From positions 95,217-159,216 of the forward strand of contig NZ_VIRM01000013.1 of assembly GCF_006874475.1 (NCBI RefSeq): a stretch of 64,000 nt of DNA, given 5' to 3'. The first letter of the stretch is position 1, and every line of letters starts with the position of its first letter. The notes under the pieces are model-generated. The model was not told the origin of the DNA and searched no databases. It saw only the letters and a list, made by a program, of their open reading frames with translations. A program made the translations under genes and the position numbers. Origin of the DNA: Microbispora hainanensis (GTDB taxonomy: Bacteria > Actinomycetota > Actinomycetes > Streptosporangiales > Streptosporangiaceae). This document shows positions 34,740 to 41,890 of the stretch, in pieces.

Positions 34740-36452
34740 TCAGGTCGGTGGCTGTGGGGGTGGGATGTGCAGGAGGCGGGCCGCCCAGGAGAGGGCGACG
34801 GTGAGGCGGCGCCGGCGTTGGTCGAACAGGGCCGGATTGGCGTCGCGCGCCGGGGCGAGCAGGGGTTGTTGCCCGGCGATCAGTGCGGCGTGGCCCGTGG
34901 CGTGCGGCCCCTGGTCGGTGTCCGGTGCGGGGCCGCCTTCGGCGTGCAGGGCGACGAGCCAGAGGTGGTGGTCGAGCCAGGGATCGCCGATCGCCGCCGA
35001 CGCCCAGTCGGCCAGCACCAGGCGGCCGTCGTGCCACCAGAGGTTCGCCGCGCGTACGTCGCGGTGGATCAGGCTGTCCCCCTCGACGGGTGCCTCGGCA
35101 GCGGCGGCATGGAGCGTGTCCAGGTGTTCGGCCAGCCACCGGCGCGAACACACGCCCATGCGCAGCAGGCGGGCCGGGTCGGCGGCGATGGCTTCCCAGG
35201 GGTTGGCCACCTCCCGCAACACCGGTACGTCGGACGGCGCGGGCAGGGTGTGCACCTCGTGGAGCAGGTTCCTGGTTGCTGCGATCAGGGGTGTGGTCCA
35301 CTCGGTGACCCAGTGGTCCTGCTCCAGCATTTCCAGCACGAGCATCGGCGCCGGCTCGCGGGTGCTCGCCAGCAGCCGCGGCAGGAACGGGCGGTCGCCC
35401 AGGGCCTCGTACACCGCCGACTCCACATCGAGTTCGGCGGGTGCGGCGGCCTTGACGAACACCGAACCGCCACCGGCACGGTCGGCGATTCGCGCCACGG
35501 AATGCCCGCCGGTGACCGGTCGCAGACCGGTGATCTCGCAGCCGAGCGCGCGGCCGGTCGAGGCGGCGATGTCGGCGTCGGTCGCCGGGCCGGTGGTCAC
35601 GGGCCGCCCGGACACGCGCGACAGCAGCAGTTCGACCACCGGTTCGTTGGCGCGGCGGACCGCCTGCCTGCTGTCCCGGTCCGGCCGGCCGAGCGACTCG
35701 GTGACCAGGCGCCATATCAGGGCGCGCAGCAACAGCTGGTCGATGTCGTCCTCGCCGTCCAGTTTGTCGAGGATGCCGGGCGGTGCGGCGGACCAGGCCA
35801 GCAGGTCCACGGCGGCGACCGCCAAGGCGTAGCCCGCCGGCCGCCAGCTGGGTGAGAAGTCGATGACCGCCGGCGGCTGCCCATCCGCGAACAGCACGTT
35901 GCCCGCGATGTCACAGTGCACGAGCTGGTTGGGCAGCCGCACCGGGCGGGTGGCCGCGCGCAGGGCCTCCACCAGATCCGACAGTTCCGGCGCCAGCTCG
36001 ACCTCGGCCTCGTCCCACGCCACCCGTTCGGCCACCGCCCAGCGGTTTCTGCCGCGTCCCAGCCAGCTCGGAGCGGGGATGCCGACGAGGGCCGCGTGGA
36101 AGGCCCGGCTGGCCGCGACGAGCTCCGGCCACCGCGCCACCGGATCAGTTTCGCCCTCGACAACGGTCCACGCCGCCCACCCGCCGGCGACCCACGAGCC
36201 GTCGGCCGCGCGTACGGGCCGGGGCACCCGGAAACCCGGACCGCGCAGATCGTCGAACAGCCCGTCGAACAGCCCGTCGGACACCCCGGCGAACACCTCG
36301 GCCAGCCACGACGCCACCGCCGGACGCGGGGCGGGCTTGAACACCAGCTCACCCGCCTGCCAGCAGGTGCCGCCACCTCCGGGCAACAGCCGCGCGGGAC
36401 CGGAGGGAACCCCGAAAGCCGCGCGTACCTCCAGCGGCAGATCATCGGACAC
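34740..36452 (-). CDS. Protein with two tandem aminoglycoside-phosphotransferase-like kinase domains
   Basis: A 570-residue protein starting at GTG 36452 after GGAGGG. The first APH-type domain (about 10-285) has LVHCDIAGNVLF (catalytic Asp181) and AVIDFS (metal-binding Asp198). The second (about 300-560) has the lysine strand SVFVKAAAP (Lys334), LIHRDVRAANLWW (Asp465) and LVLADWA (Asp482). Single-domain homologues phosphorylate aminoglycosides, macrolides, choline or other small molecules. The tandem arrangement in one chain is unusual. A short GLFDGLFDD repeat (12-bp units, about 36253-36288) lies in the first domain. The substrate is unknown. Confidence 0.8.
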   Translation of the reverse strand: MSDDLPLEVRAAFGVPSGPARLLPGGGGTCWQAGELVFKPAPRPAVASWLAEVFAGVSDGLFDGLFDDLRGPGFRVPRPVRAADGSWVAGGWAAWTVVEGETDPVARWPELVAASRAFHAALVGIPAPSWLGRGRNRWAVAERVAWDEAEVELAPELSDLVEALRAATRPVRLPNQLVHCDIAGNVLFADGQPPAVIDFSPSWRPAGYALAVAAVDLLAWSAAPPGILDKLDGEDDIDQLLLRALIWRLVTESLGRPDRDSRQAVRRANEPVVELLLSRVSGRPVTTGPATDADIAASTGRALGCEITGLRPVTGGHSVARIADRAGGGSVFVKAAAPAELDVESAVYEALGDRPFLPRLLASTREPAPMLVLEMLEQDHWVTEWTTPLIAATRNLLHEVHTLPAPSDVPVLREVANPWEAIAADPARLLRMGVCSRRWLAEHLDTLHAAAAEAPVEGDSLIHRDVRAANLWWHDGRLVLADWASAAIGDPWLDHHLWLVALHAEGGPAPDTDQGPHATGHAALIAGQQPLLAPARDANPALFDQRRRRLTVALSWAARLLHIPPPQPPT

Positions 36453-36633
36453 CCCGCCACCCTCCACACAGGCCCGCGCCGGTGTCAATCGAAATACCGC
36501 CCTCTGTCCGGCCCCCTCGGCTCGGCGGACCCAGCGCAGCTGTCTCACGGGTGCCCGGCGCCGCTGTCCACCGGGTCACCGCCACCGCCCAGGGCACGGC
36601 CCTGGAGACCGCCGCGCCAGTGCGGCACCTTGA

Positions 36634-37278
36634 TTAGCGGCCCTTGTCGAAGAGTCGGAAGAACCGCTGGGCCGCGTCGGTGTCACCGGTCACCAGCGCG
36701 TCACCGGCGTCGGCCGCCTCGGCCACCGTGAGGCCGGTGAAGATCAGGGCCCGCAGCGTACGGACATCGGCGCGCACCGTCGCGTGCACCTCCGAGTGTC
36801 CGCCGCGCACGACGCTCACCCCGTACGGCGTGGCCGTGATGTCAAACGCGTCCACGCCCACGACCAGCCGGACCGCCAGGGCCGGCGTGTCCGGGCCGGG
36901 TGGCCGGTAGAACACCTTGAGCAGCAGCATGAACGCGTCGGTGCTCATCTCGGCGCCGTCCAGTGTCGCCCGGCGCGCACCCCAGCGGGCTAGCTCGACC
37001 AGCACCGGTTCGAGCTCCCGGCCGCTTTGGGTCAGCTCGTAGGCCCGGGCGCTGACCGGCGGGCCTAGCTCCACCCGGCGGACCACCCCTTCGTTCTCCA
37101 GCTCGCGCAGGCGCTGGCTGAGCACGTTCTGGCTGGCGTTGGGGAGAGCGTTGCGCAGGTCGCGAAACCTCTTCGGGCCGAAGACCAGCTCCCGCACGAT
37201 GTGCAGGGCCCAGCGCTCACCGACGACGTCGAGCGCCAGGGCGGTGCCGCATCCGTCCCCATAGCTTCGCTGTGACAC
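36634..37278 (-). CDS. HxlR-family regulator with SCP2-like C-terminal domain
   Basis: A 214-residue regulator. The HxlR winged helix occupies about 8-100 (CGTALALDVVGERWALHIVR, FRDLRNALPNASQNVLSQRL). The second half (about 110-210) resembles a sterol-carrier (SCP2-like) fold that could bind a hydrophobic ligand. It starts at GTG 37278 without a ribosome site; TAAAGT just upstream could be the -10 of a leaderless transcript. It is divergent from an unknown gene across three 21-bp direct repeats, the likely operators. Confidence 0.88.
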   Translation of the reverse strand: MSQRSYGDGCGTALALDVVGERWALHIVRELVFGPKRFRDLRNALPNASQNVLSQRLRELENEGVVRRVELGPPVSARAYELTQSGRELEPVLVELARWGARRATLDGAEMSTDAFMLLLKVFYRPPGPDTPALAVRLVVGVDAFDITATPYGVSVVRGGHSEVHATVRADVRTLRALIFTGLTVAEAADAGDALVTGDTDAAQRFFRLFDKGR

Positions 37279-37291
37279 AGGTCAACTTTAC

Positions 37292-37341
37292 TCTAGGAGC
37301 GACTGGTCCTACTTTAGGAGCAATCGGTGCGAAGTTAGGAG
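37292..37341. promoter_or_regulatory. Three direct repeats at exact 21-bp spacing, candidate HxlR operators
   Basis: TCTAGGAGC (37292), TTTAGGAGC (37313) and GTTAGGAG (37334) repeat every 21 bp, two helical turns, with similar flanks (GACTGGT, AATCGGT). The third copy supplies the GGAG ribosome site of the rightward gene. Confidence 0.75.
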
Positions 37342-37347
37342 TTATGG

Positions 37348-38070
37348 ATGGACGCACTGCTCGCCCGCGTCATGGAGGCCCACGGCGGACTCGAACGCTG
37401 GAAGAACCTGTCGACCCTCACCGCGCGCATCACCTCCGGGGGTCCCTTCTGGGAGTTCAAGGGTCAGCCCGGCTTCGCCGGCGACGACGTGGTGGAGGTG
37501 AGCCTCCAGAAGGAGCGCATCGTCCATCGCCGGCCCGAGACCGGCCGCACGGTCGTGTACGACAGCGAGTCGGACCGGGTGACCGTCACCGGCCGGGACG
37601 GCGAGGTGCTGGCCGATCTGCCCGAGCCGCGCTCCACCTTCGACGGCTACGCGCAGGACACACCCTGGAATCTGGGCCAGATCGCGTACTTCCGCGGCTA
37701 TGCCGTCTGGCATTACCTCGTCGAGCCGTACGTCTTCACCTGGCCGGGGGTCGAGGCGCACGAGGTGGAGCCGTGGACAGAGAACGGCGAGAAGTGGCGG
37801 GTGCTGAGCGTCACCTATCCGCCGTCGATCCACACGCACAACGCGACGCAGCTCTACTACTACGACGACTCCGGGCTGTTGCGGCGGATGGACTACCAGC
37901 CCGACGTGAACGGCCGTACGGAGGTGGCGCACTACATCCGGGCGCACGAGGTGGTGGACGGCATCCCCGTCCCGGTCGAGCGGCACATCCACCGGCGGAA
38001 CGAGGACGGCACGCCGGACCTCTCCTGGGCTCCCATCACCGTCGACATCTCGGACATCACGATCAGCTGA
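37348..38070 (+). CDS. Unknown protein under HxlR control
   Basis: A 240-residue soluble protein without signal peptide (MDALLARVMEAHGGLERWKN). The pattern of strands (LTARITSGGPFWEFKGQPGF, HNATQLYYYDDSGLLRRMDY, VEVAHYIRAHE-like segments) resembles LolA-like lipid-binding beta sheets, but I do not recognise the family. ATG 37348 is 6 bases from GGAG inside the third operator repeat. The divergent HxlR regulator probably controls it. A terminator follows. Confidence 0.75.
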   Translation: MDALLARVMEAHGGLERWKNLSTLTARITSGGPFWEFKGQPGFAGDDVVEVSLQKERIVHRRPETGRTVVYDSESDRVTVTGRDGEVLADLPEPRSTFDGYAQDTPWNLGQIAYFRGYAVWHYLVEPYVFTWPGVEAHEVEPWTENGEKWRVLSVTYPPSIHTHNATQLYYYDDSGLLRRMDYQPDVNGRTEVAHYIRAHEVVDGIPVPVERHIHRRNEDGTPDLSWAPITVDISDITIS

Positions 38071-38079
38071 GGGAGCCGT

Positions 38080-38112
38080 CCGGGCAGGCCGGTGGCGGGC
38101 CGGCCTGCCCGG
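38080..38112. terminator. 13-bp hairpin between convergent genes
   Basis: CCGGGCAGGCCGG (38080-38092) pairs with CCGGCCTGCCCGG (38100-38112), starting 9 bases after the unknown gene and serving also the leftward peroxiredoxin gene. Confidence 0.8.
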
Positions 38113-38158
38113 GTCACTGTCGCTCCTGTCGCGCCTGTCGCCCTGTGTGGGTGGCAGG

Positions 38159-38644
38159 TCAGGCGGCGGGCGAGTGGTCCTTGATGTAACGGATCAGCCC
38201 GACGACGTCGTCGGGCACGAGGCGGCCGATCGCGCCACTGGAGTAGACGCTGACGACGACCCGGCCGTCAGGGTCGAGCACGAAGCCGGTCGACTGGACA
38301 TACCGGGGGTCGTCGTTGACGAAGGCGCCGGTCGCGCGGGCCAGCTGGTCCGGGTCGGCGCTGTGACCGACCGGGAAGTCCAGCCGGAGGGTGCTGACCA
38401 GTTCCTTCGTCGTGGCCTCGTCGTCCACCGACAGGGCCACCACCTTGGCCTCGACGCCGCCCAGGGCGTCCAGCGACCGCTGGAAGGCGCGCAGCTGCGC
38501 CTTGCAGTAGGGGCACCACGAACCCCGGTAGAAGAGCACGACGCCGAAGCTTCCGGCCAGCGCGTCGGGCAGGTGCAGGCTCTCTCCGCCGGGAAGGGTC
38601 ACGTCCAGATCCGGAAAACGGTCACCGGGGTTGAGCAGTGTCAT
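38159..38644 (-). CDS. Peroxiredoxin/thioredoxin-fold (AhpC/TSA) protein
   Basis: A 161-residue redoxin. The active site is FYRGSWCPYCKAQLRAF with Cys44 and Cys47, a CxxC arrangement of peroxiredoxin-like proteins close to thioredoxins. It probably reduces peroxides or exchanges disulfides in the cytoplasm. It is divergent from an ECF sigma/anti-sigma pair 99 bp away, which may suggest redox control of that locus; this is inference. Confidence 0.9.
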   Translation of the reverse strand: MTLLNPGDRFPDLDVTLPGGESLHLPDALAGSFGVVLFYRGSWCPYCKAQLRAFQRSLDALGGVEAKVVALSVDDEATTKELVSTLRLDFPVGHSADPDQLARATGAFVNDDPRYVQSTGFVLDPDGRVVVSVYSSGAIGRLVPDDVVGLIRYIKDHSPAA

Positions 38645-38743
38645 GTCGCTGTCCCTGTCGTCTCGGAATTCGGGTTGTCACTGTCTTCGCGTCACCACGG
38701 GCCGAGGTCTTACCTCCCGGGTTCGGTCAAATAGCATCGACGT

Positions 38744-39412
38744 ATGGCGGCGGATCACGGCCTCGGGCAGCACCAGGCCACCCTCGCCTCGGCCGACCCG
38801 GAGTCGGCCGAGTGGCTGCGTACGCTCGGCGGCGCCGGAGCGGAGCGGGAGGCGGCCGTGGAACGGCTGCACGCGATCCTGCTGCGCGTGGCGGGCAACG
38901 AGGTGCGCAGGCGTGCCCCGCGACTGCGCCTGTCCGGACCCGAGCTGGACGACGTGGCGCATCAGGCCGCCGCCGACGCCCTGCTGGCCATCACGGCGAA
39001 GCTCGATCAGTTCCGCGGTGAGAGCCGGTTCACCACCTGGGCCTACAAGTTCGCCGTTCTGGAGGTGTCGGCCAAGCTCGGCCGGCACTTCTGGCGTGAC
39101 CCGGGGGTGCCGCTGGAGGTGGAGGACTGGGAGCGCCTGCCCGACCGGTTCGGGCTCGACCCGGCCGAACGCTCCGAGGGGCGCGACCTGCTCGACGCGC
39201 TGCACCGGGCGGTGGACGAGGAGCTCACCGAACGGCAGCGCCGGATCTTCGTCGCGATCGTGCTGGAGGGCGTCCCGTCCGACGCTGTGGCCGTCGAGCT
39301 GGGCACCAACCGCAACGCGATCTACAAGGCGATGTTCGACGCCAGACGCAAGCTGCGCGACGCGCTCGTCGCCCGCGGCTATCTGGACATCGGCACTGCG
39401 AGGCGGTCATGA
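38744..39412 (+). CDS. ECF-type sigma factor
   Basis: A 222-residue sigma-70 family protein with region 2 (about 40-115; LDDVAHQAAADALLAITAKL, FRGESRFTTWAYKFAVLE) and region 4 (about 150-205; LTERQRRIFVAIVLEGVPSD, NRNAIYKAMFDARRKLRDAL). Its stop overlaps the start of a small zinc-finger protein gene (ATGA, 39409-39412), the normal layout of a sigma/anti-sigma pair. The target genes are unknown. Confidence 0.92.
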   Translation: MAADHGLGQHQATLASADPESAEWLRTLGGAGAEREAAVERLHAILLRVAGNEVRRRAPRLRLSGPELDDVAHQAAADALLAITAKLDQFRGESRFTTWAYKFAVLEVSAKLGRHFWRDPGVPLEVEDWERLPDRFGLDPAERSEGRDLLDALHRAVDEELTERQRRIFVAIVLEGVPSDAVAVELGTNRNAIYKAMFDARRKLRDALVARGYLDIGTARRS

Positions 39413-39630
39413 ACGGCTGGGACGAGCTCGATCGGTTTTTGAGCACCGACCCGCGCGACGTGGGCTGCGACAAGGCGCTGGACCTGCTCCACGTGTACGT
39501 CGAACTCGTGGCGCGGCACCCGGATGACGCGCGGCGGCGATACCCGGGGATCGCCGCTCACCTGCGCGCCTGCGGCCCCTGCAGCGAGGATTTCGAGGGC
39601 CTGCTGGCCGCGGTGTCCGACACGATCTAG
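39409..39630 (+). CDS. Small zinc-finger anti-sigma factor
   Basis: A 73-residue soluble protein. HLRACGPCSED gives the H-x3-C-x2-C motif of zinc-binding anti-sigma (ZAS) domains, with an upstream cysteine (DVGCDKALDLLHVYVEL) completing the site. It has no membrane segment, so it probably acts as a soluble redox or metal sensor that holds the neighbouring sigma factor. Its TAG stop shares the palindrome CTAG (39627-39630) with the convergent TetR gene. Confidence 0.85.
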   Translation: MNGWDELDRFLSTDPRDVGCDKALDLLHVYVELVARHPDDARRRYPGIAAHLRACGPCSEDFEGLLAAVSDTI

Positions 39631-40232
39631 CGCAGCGCGTGGAGGCAGAGGTCGACCACGGCGTCGGCGTACGCGGCGTCGAGGGGCTGTCCCGACACCA
39701 GCAGCCGATAGTGCAGCGGCGCGAAGACGAGGTCGAGAGCCGTGTCCGGATCGACGTCGGCGCGGACGAGCCCGGCCCGCTGCGCCTCGCGCAGCGCCTC
39801 TCGCACGGGTGCCCGCCGGGGCTCGAACCACTGCTCCGCCATTGCACGGGCCAGGTCGGGGTCGGTCTGCGCGGCGCCGATCAGTTCCCGTAGCCGGCTT
39901 CCCCCGGCCCCGTCCACATACAGGGTGAGGAATCCGTGCGCGTAGGCGCGCAGGAGCGTGGCGAGGTCCCCGTCAGCAGGGAGAGGGCTGTCGGCGGGGC
40001 GGGGGCCGTCGGCGGGGAAGGGGCCGATGCTCACCTTGTCGAGGAACGCCTCGAAGACGACCGCCGCCTTGGAGGGCCACCACCGATACAGCGTCTGCCG
40101 GCCCACGCCCGCCCTGGCGGCGATGCCGCCCACGGTGACCGACTGGTAGCCGCCCTCCACGAACAGCGCGTACGCGGCGTCGAGGATCGCCCGCCAGGAC
40201 TCCTGGCTGCGACGGGCGGGATCGGCGGGCAT
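39627..40232 (-). CDS. TetR-family regulator
   Basis: About 201 residues from ATG 40232 (MPADPARRSQES). The N-terminal helix-turn-helix reads VTVGGIAARAGVGRQTLYRW, followed by a TetR-type C-terminal ligand domain (FLTLYVDGAGGSRLRELIGA). An in-frame ATG at 40265 lies inside the first operator palindrome and is less likely. It is divergent from a hydrolase-like gene with two near-identical palindromes between them, so it probably represses that gene and itself. Confidence 0.9.
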   Translation of the reverse strand: MPADPARRSQESWRAILDAAYALFVEGGYQSVTVGGIAARAGVGRQTLYRWWPSKAAVVFEAFLDKVSIGPFPADGPRPADSPLPADGDLATLLRAYAHGFLTLYVDGAGGSRLRELIGAAQTDPDLARAMAEQWFEPRRAPVREALREAQRAGLVRADVDPDTALDLVFAPLHYRLLVSGQPLDAAYADAVVDLCLHALR

Positions 40233-40253
40233 GGGCCCACTGTAGCCGAGGGT

Positions 40254-40308
40254 GAGACGAGACATCTCGTCTCGTGTAAGGTCGTGACGAGACGAGGCAT
40301 CTCGTCTC
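40254..40308. promoter_or_regulatory. Two TetR operator palindromes
   Basis: GAGACGAGACATCTCGTCTC (40254-40273) and GAGACGAGGCATCTCGTCTC (40289-40308) differ at one base. They lie 35 bp apart, overlap the promoter between the TetR gene and the divergent gene, and flank TAAGGT. Confidence 0.88.
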
Positions 40309-40333
40309 GCCGAAGTCGCGAAGGAGGAGCGCT

Positions 40334-41512
40334 GTGACCGGAGACCCTGCCGCCGGAGGTCGCTTCACCGTCGAGCGGCGTGACCGCTGGTCGCTGCGTA
40401 CGCCTGACGGGTCCCCGTTCCTGTCCATCGGGGTCGTCCACGCGGACGACACCAACCTGCGTTATCCGCACAACATCGGGATCTACCGGACGCGTTATGG
40501 GGGATCACGCGGACGCTGGCTGCGCGAGGGCCTGGTGCCCGAGATGACCTCGTGGGGGTTCAACACGATCGGCTGGACCTCGGAGTACGTCAGCGGCGCC
40601 GGCCTCGCCACGGAGGGCGGCCGTGTCGACCTGGGACACTCGGACGGCCTGCCGCCCGGCGAGCTCGCCGGGACGGGCCTGCCGTACACGCTGTCGCTCC
40701 GGGTGGCCGAGATCGAGCTGTGGAACGGGTCGCCGGCCTACCGCGATCCTCGTGCGCCGGCCTTCGCGGAGTGGTGCGACCACCTGGCCAGGACGGTGTG
40801 CCGCCCGGACGACCCGAACCTGCTCGGCTACTTCCTCGTCGACGTGCCCTGCTGGGGCCCGCACCCGGCAGGCGGCGGCTTTCCGCCCGACGAGCTCCCC
40901 GCGATCGCGGAGGCCTACTATCGCGTCGCCACCGAGGCGATCCGGCGCCATGATCCCTGCCACCTGATCCTCGGCGACCGGTACGGCACCCGGGCCGGGG
41001 TGCCCGAGCCGGTGCTCGACGCCATGGCGCCGTACGTCGACGTGCTGTCGGTGCAGACGTTTCCCCCTCCCGGGCCCGGCCACCTCGACGCGGCGCTCGA
41101 CCGCATCGAACGATGGCACGAGCGCACCACCCGGCCCGTCCTGATCGCCGATACCGGCAACTGGTGCCCGACGACGATGAGCCCTGGCCGTACGGGCTCC
41201 TGCCGGGACCAGCGTGAACGCGGCGAGGGGTACGCGGCGGCGGCCGAGGCGTTCGCCGCCCGCCCGTGGTGCCTGGGCTGGCACTGGTGCAGCTGGCTGG
41301 AGAACCCCCACCGCGGCTTCGGGCTGAAGGACCCGTGGGACGAGCCCTACCGGGACCTCGTCGACGCCGTGACCGAGACCAACCACCGGCTGAGCGCGTT
41401 GCTAACCGCGCCGGCGCCTCAGCCGCGTGGCGATCGCGGCGACCGCCGTCACGAGCGCGACCAGGCCCAGGACGACGAGCAGGTTGCGTCCATAGTCCAG
41501 CGGCAGGAGTGA
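40334..41512 (+). CDS. Glycoside-hydrolase-like TIM-barrel protein
   Basis: A 392-residue cytoplasmic protein starting at GTG 40334 behind AAGGAGGAG. Segments such as LSIGVVHADDTNLRYPHNIG, MTSWGFNTIGWTSEYVSG, LLGYFLVDVPCWG and RPVLIADTGNW fit a clan GH-A-type barrel (agarase/beta-galactosidase-like), but I cannot name the family or the catalytic pair. The absence of a signal peptide implies intracellular action on oligosaccharides. TetR control with two operators suggests a sugar or metabolite inducer. Its last 37 codons overlap the convergent membrane-protein gene and look disordered. Confidence 0.65.
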   Translation: MTGDPAAGGRFTVERRDRWSLRTPDGSPFLSIGVVHADDTNLRYPHNIGIYRTRYGGSRGRWLREGLVPEMTSWGFNTIGWTSEYVSGAGLATEGGRVDLGHSDGLPPGELAGTGLPYTLSLRVAEIELWNGSPAYRDPRAPAFAEWCDHLARTVCRPDDPNLLGYFLVDVPCWGPHPAGGGFPPDELPAIAEAYYRVATEAIRRHDPCHLILGDRYGTRAGVPEPVLDAMAPYVDVLSVQTFPPPGPGHLDAALDRIERWHERTTRPVLIADTGNWCPTTMSPGRTGSCRDQRERGEGYAAAAEAFAARPWCLGWHWCSWLENPHRGFGLKDPWDEPYRDLVDAVTETNHRLSALLTAPAPQPRGDRGDRRHERDQAQDDEQVASIVQRQE

Positions 41513-41887
41513 GGGATTGTCGGCCCGGCGGCCGAGACCGGTGACCATCGGCAGGGCGACGAACGACAGCACGGCCGCGACGATCAGCCCGGCCCGCACC
41601 CACGACGGCGTGCGCAGCCTCCCGACGGCCACGCCGACGAGCAGGACGAGCGGCACGAGCACCCCGTCGTGCGCCACGACCAGGCCGCCGAACCACAGGG
41701 CCCAGCCGAGCGGGTCGCTGTGGCGGGCGTCCACGAGCAGGCCGGCGAGTCCTGTGATGATCAGGCCGCCGCCGATTCCGTATCCCAGCAGGCCCGGTGC
41801 GTTCACGCATCTCAGGAGGCCCGGTGCGTTCACGCATCTCAGGAGGCGCCGTGCGTTCACGCATCTCAGGAGGCGCCGTGCGTTCAC
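41402..41887 (-). CDS. Four-helix membrane protein with repeated N-terminus
   Basis: A protein of up to 161 residues with about four membrane helices (GYGIGGGLIITGLAGLLV, ALWFGGLVVAHDGVLVPLVL, AGLIVAAVLSFVALPMVTGL, NLLVVLGLVALVTAVAAIA) and an arginine-rich end. The first GTG (41887) overlaps the stop of the heme/Mo protein (GTGA), giving an N-terminal 9-residue repeat: VNARRLLRC twice, then VNAPGLLRC and VNAPGLLGY. Each unit starts with GTG, so any could initiate. It is probably an accessory subunit of the upstream membrane oxidoreductase. Its 3' end overlaps the convergent gene by 111 bases. Confidence 0.75.
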   Translation of the reverse strand: MNARRLLRCVNARRLLRCVNAPGLLRCVNAPGLLGYGIGGGLIITGLAGLLVDARHSDPLGWALWFGGLVVAHDGVLVPLVLLVGVAVGRLRTPSWVRAGLIVAAVLSFVALPMVTGLGRRADNPSLLPLDYGRNLLVVLGLVALVTAVAAIATRLRRRRG

Positions 41888-41890
41888 GCA
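41797..41890. repeat. 27-bp tandem repeat joining two coding regions
   Basis: Units begin at 41797, 41824, 41851 and 41878 (last partial), each with GTGCGTTCACGCATCTCAGG on the plus strand. The period is exactly 27 bp, so the reading frame is kept. The rightmost copy includes the upstream gene's stop codon (41884-41886). Confidence 0.95.

Noticed and set aside
32326..37278. Integrated element with att sites at tRNA-Ser
   Set aside because: No second copy of the tRNA 3' end and no integrase were seen in the window, so borders cannot be claimed.
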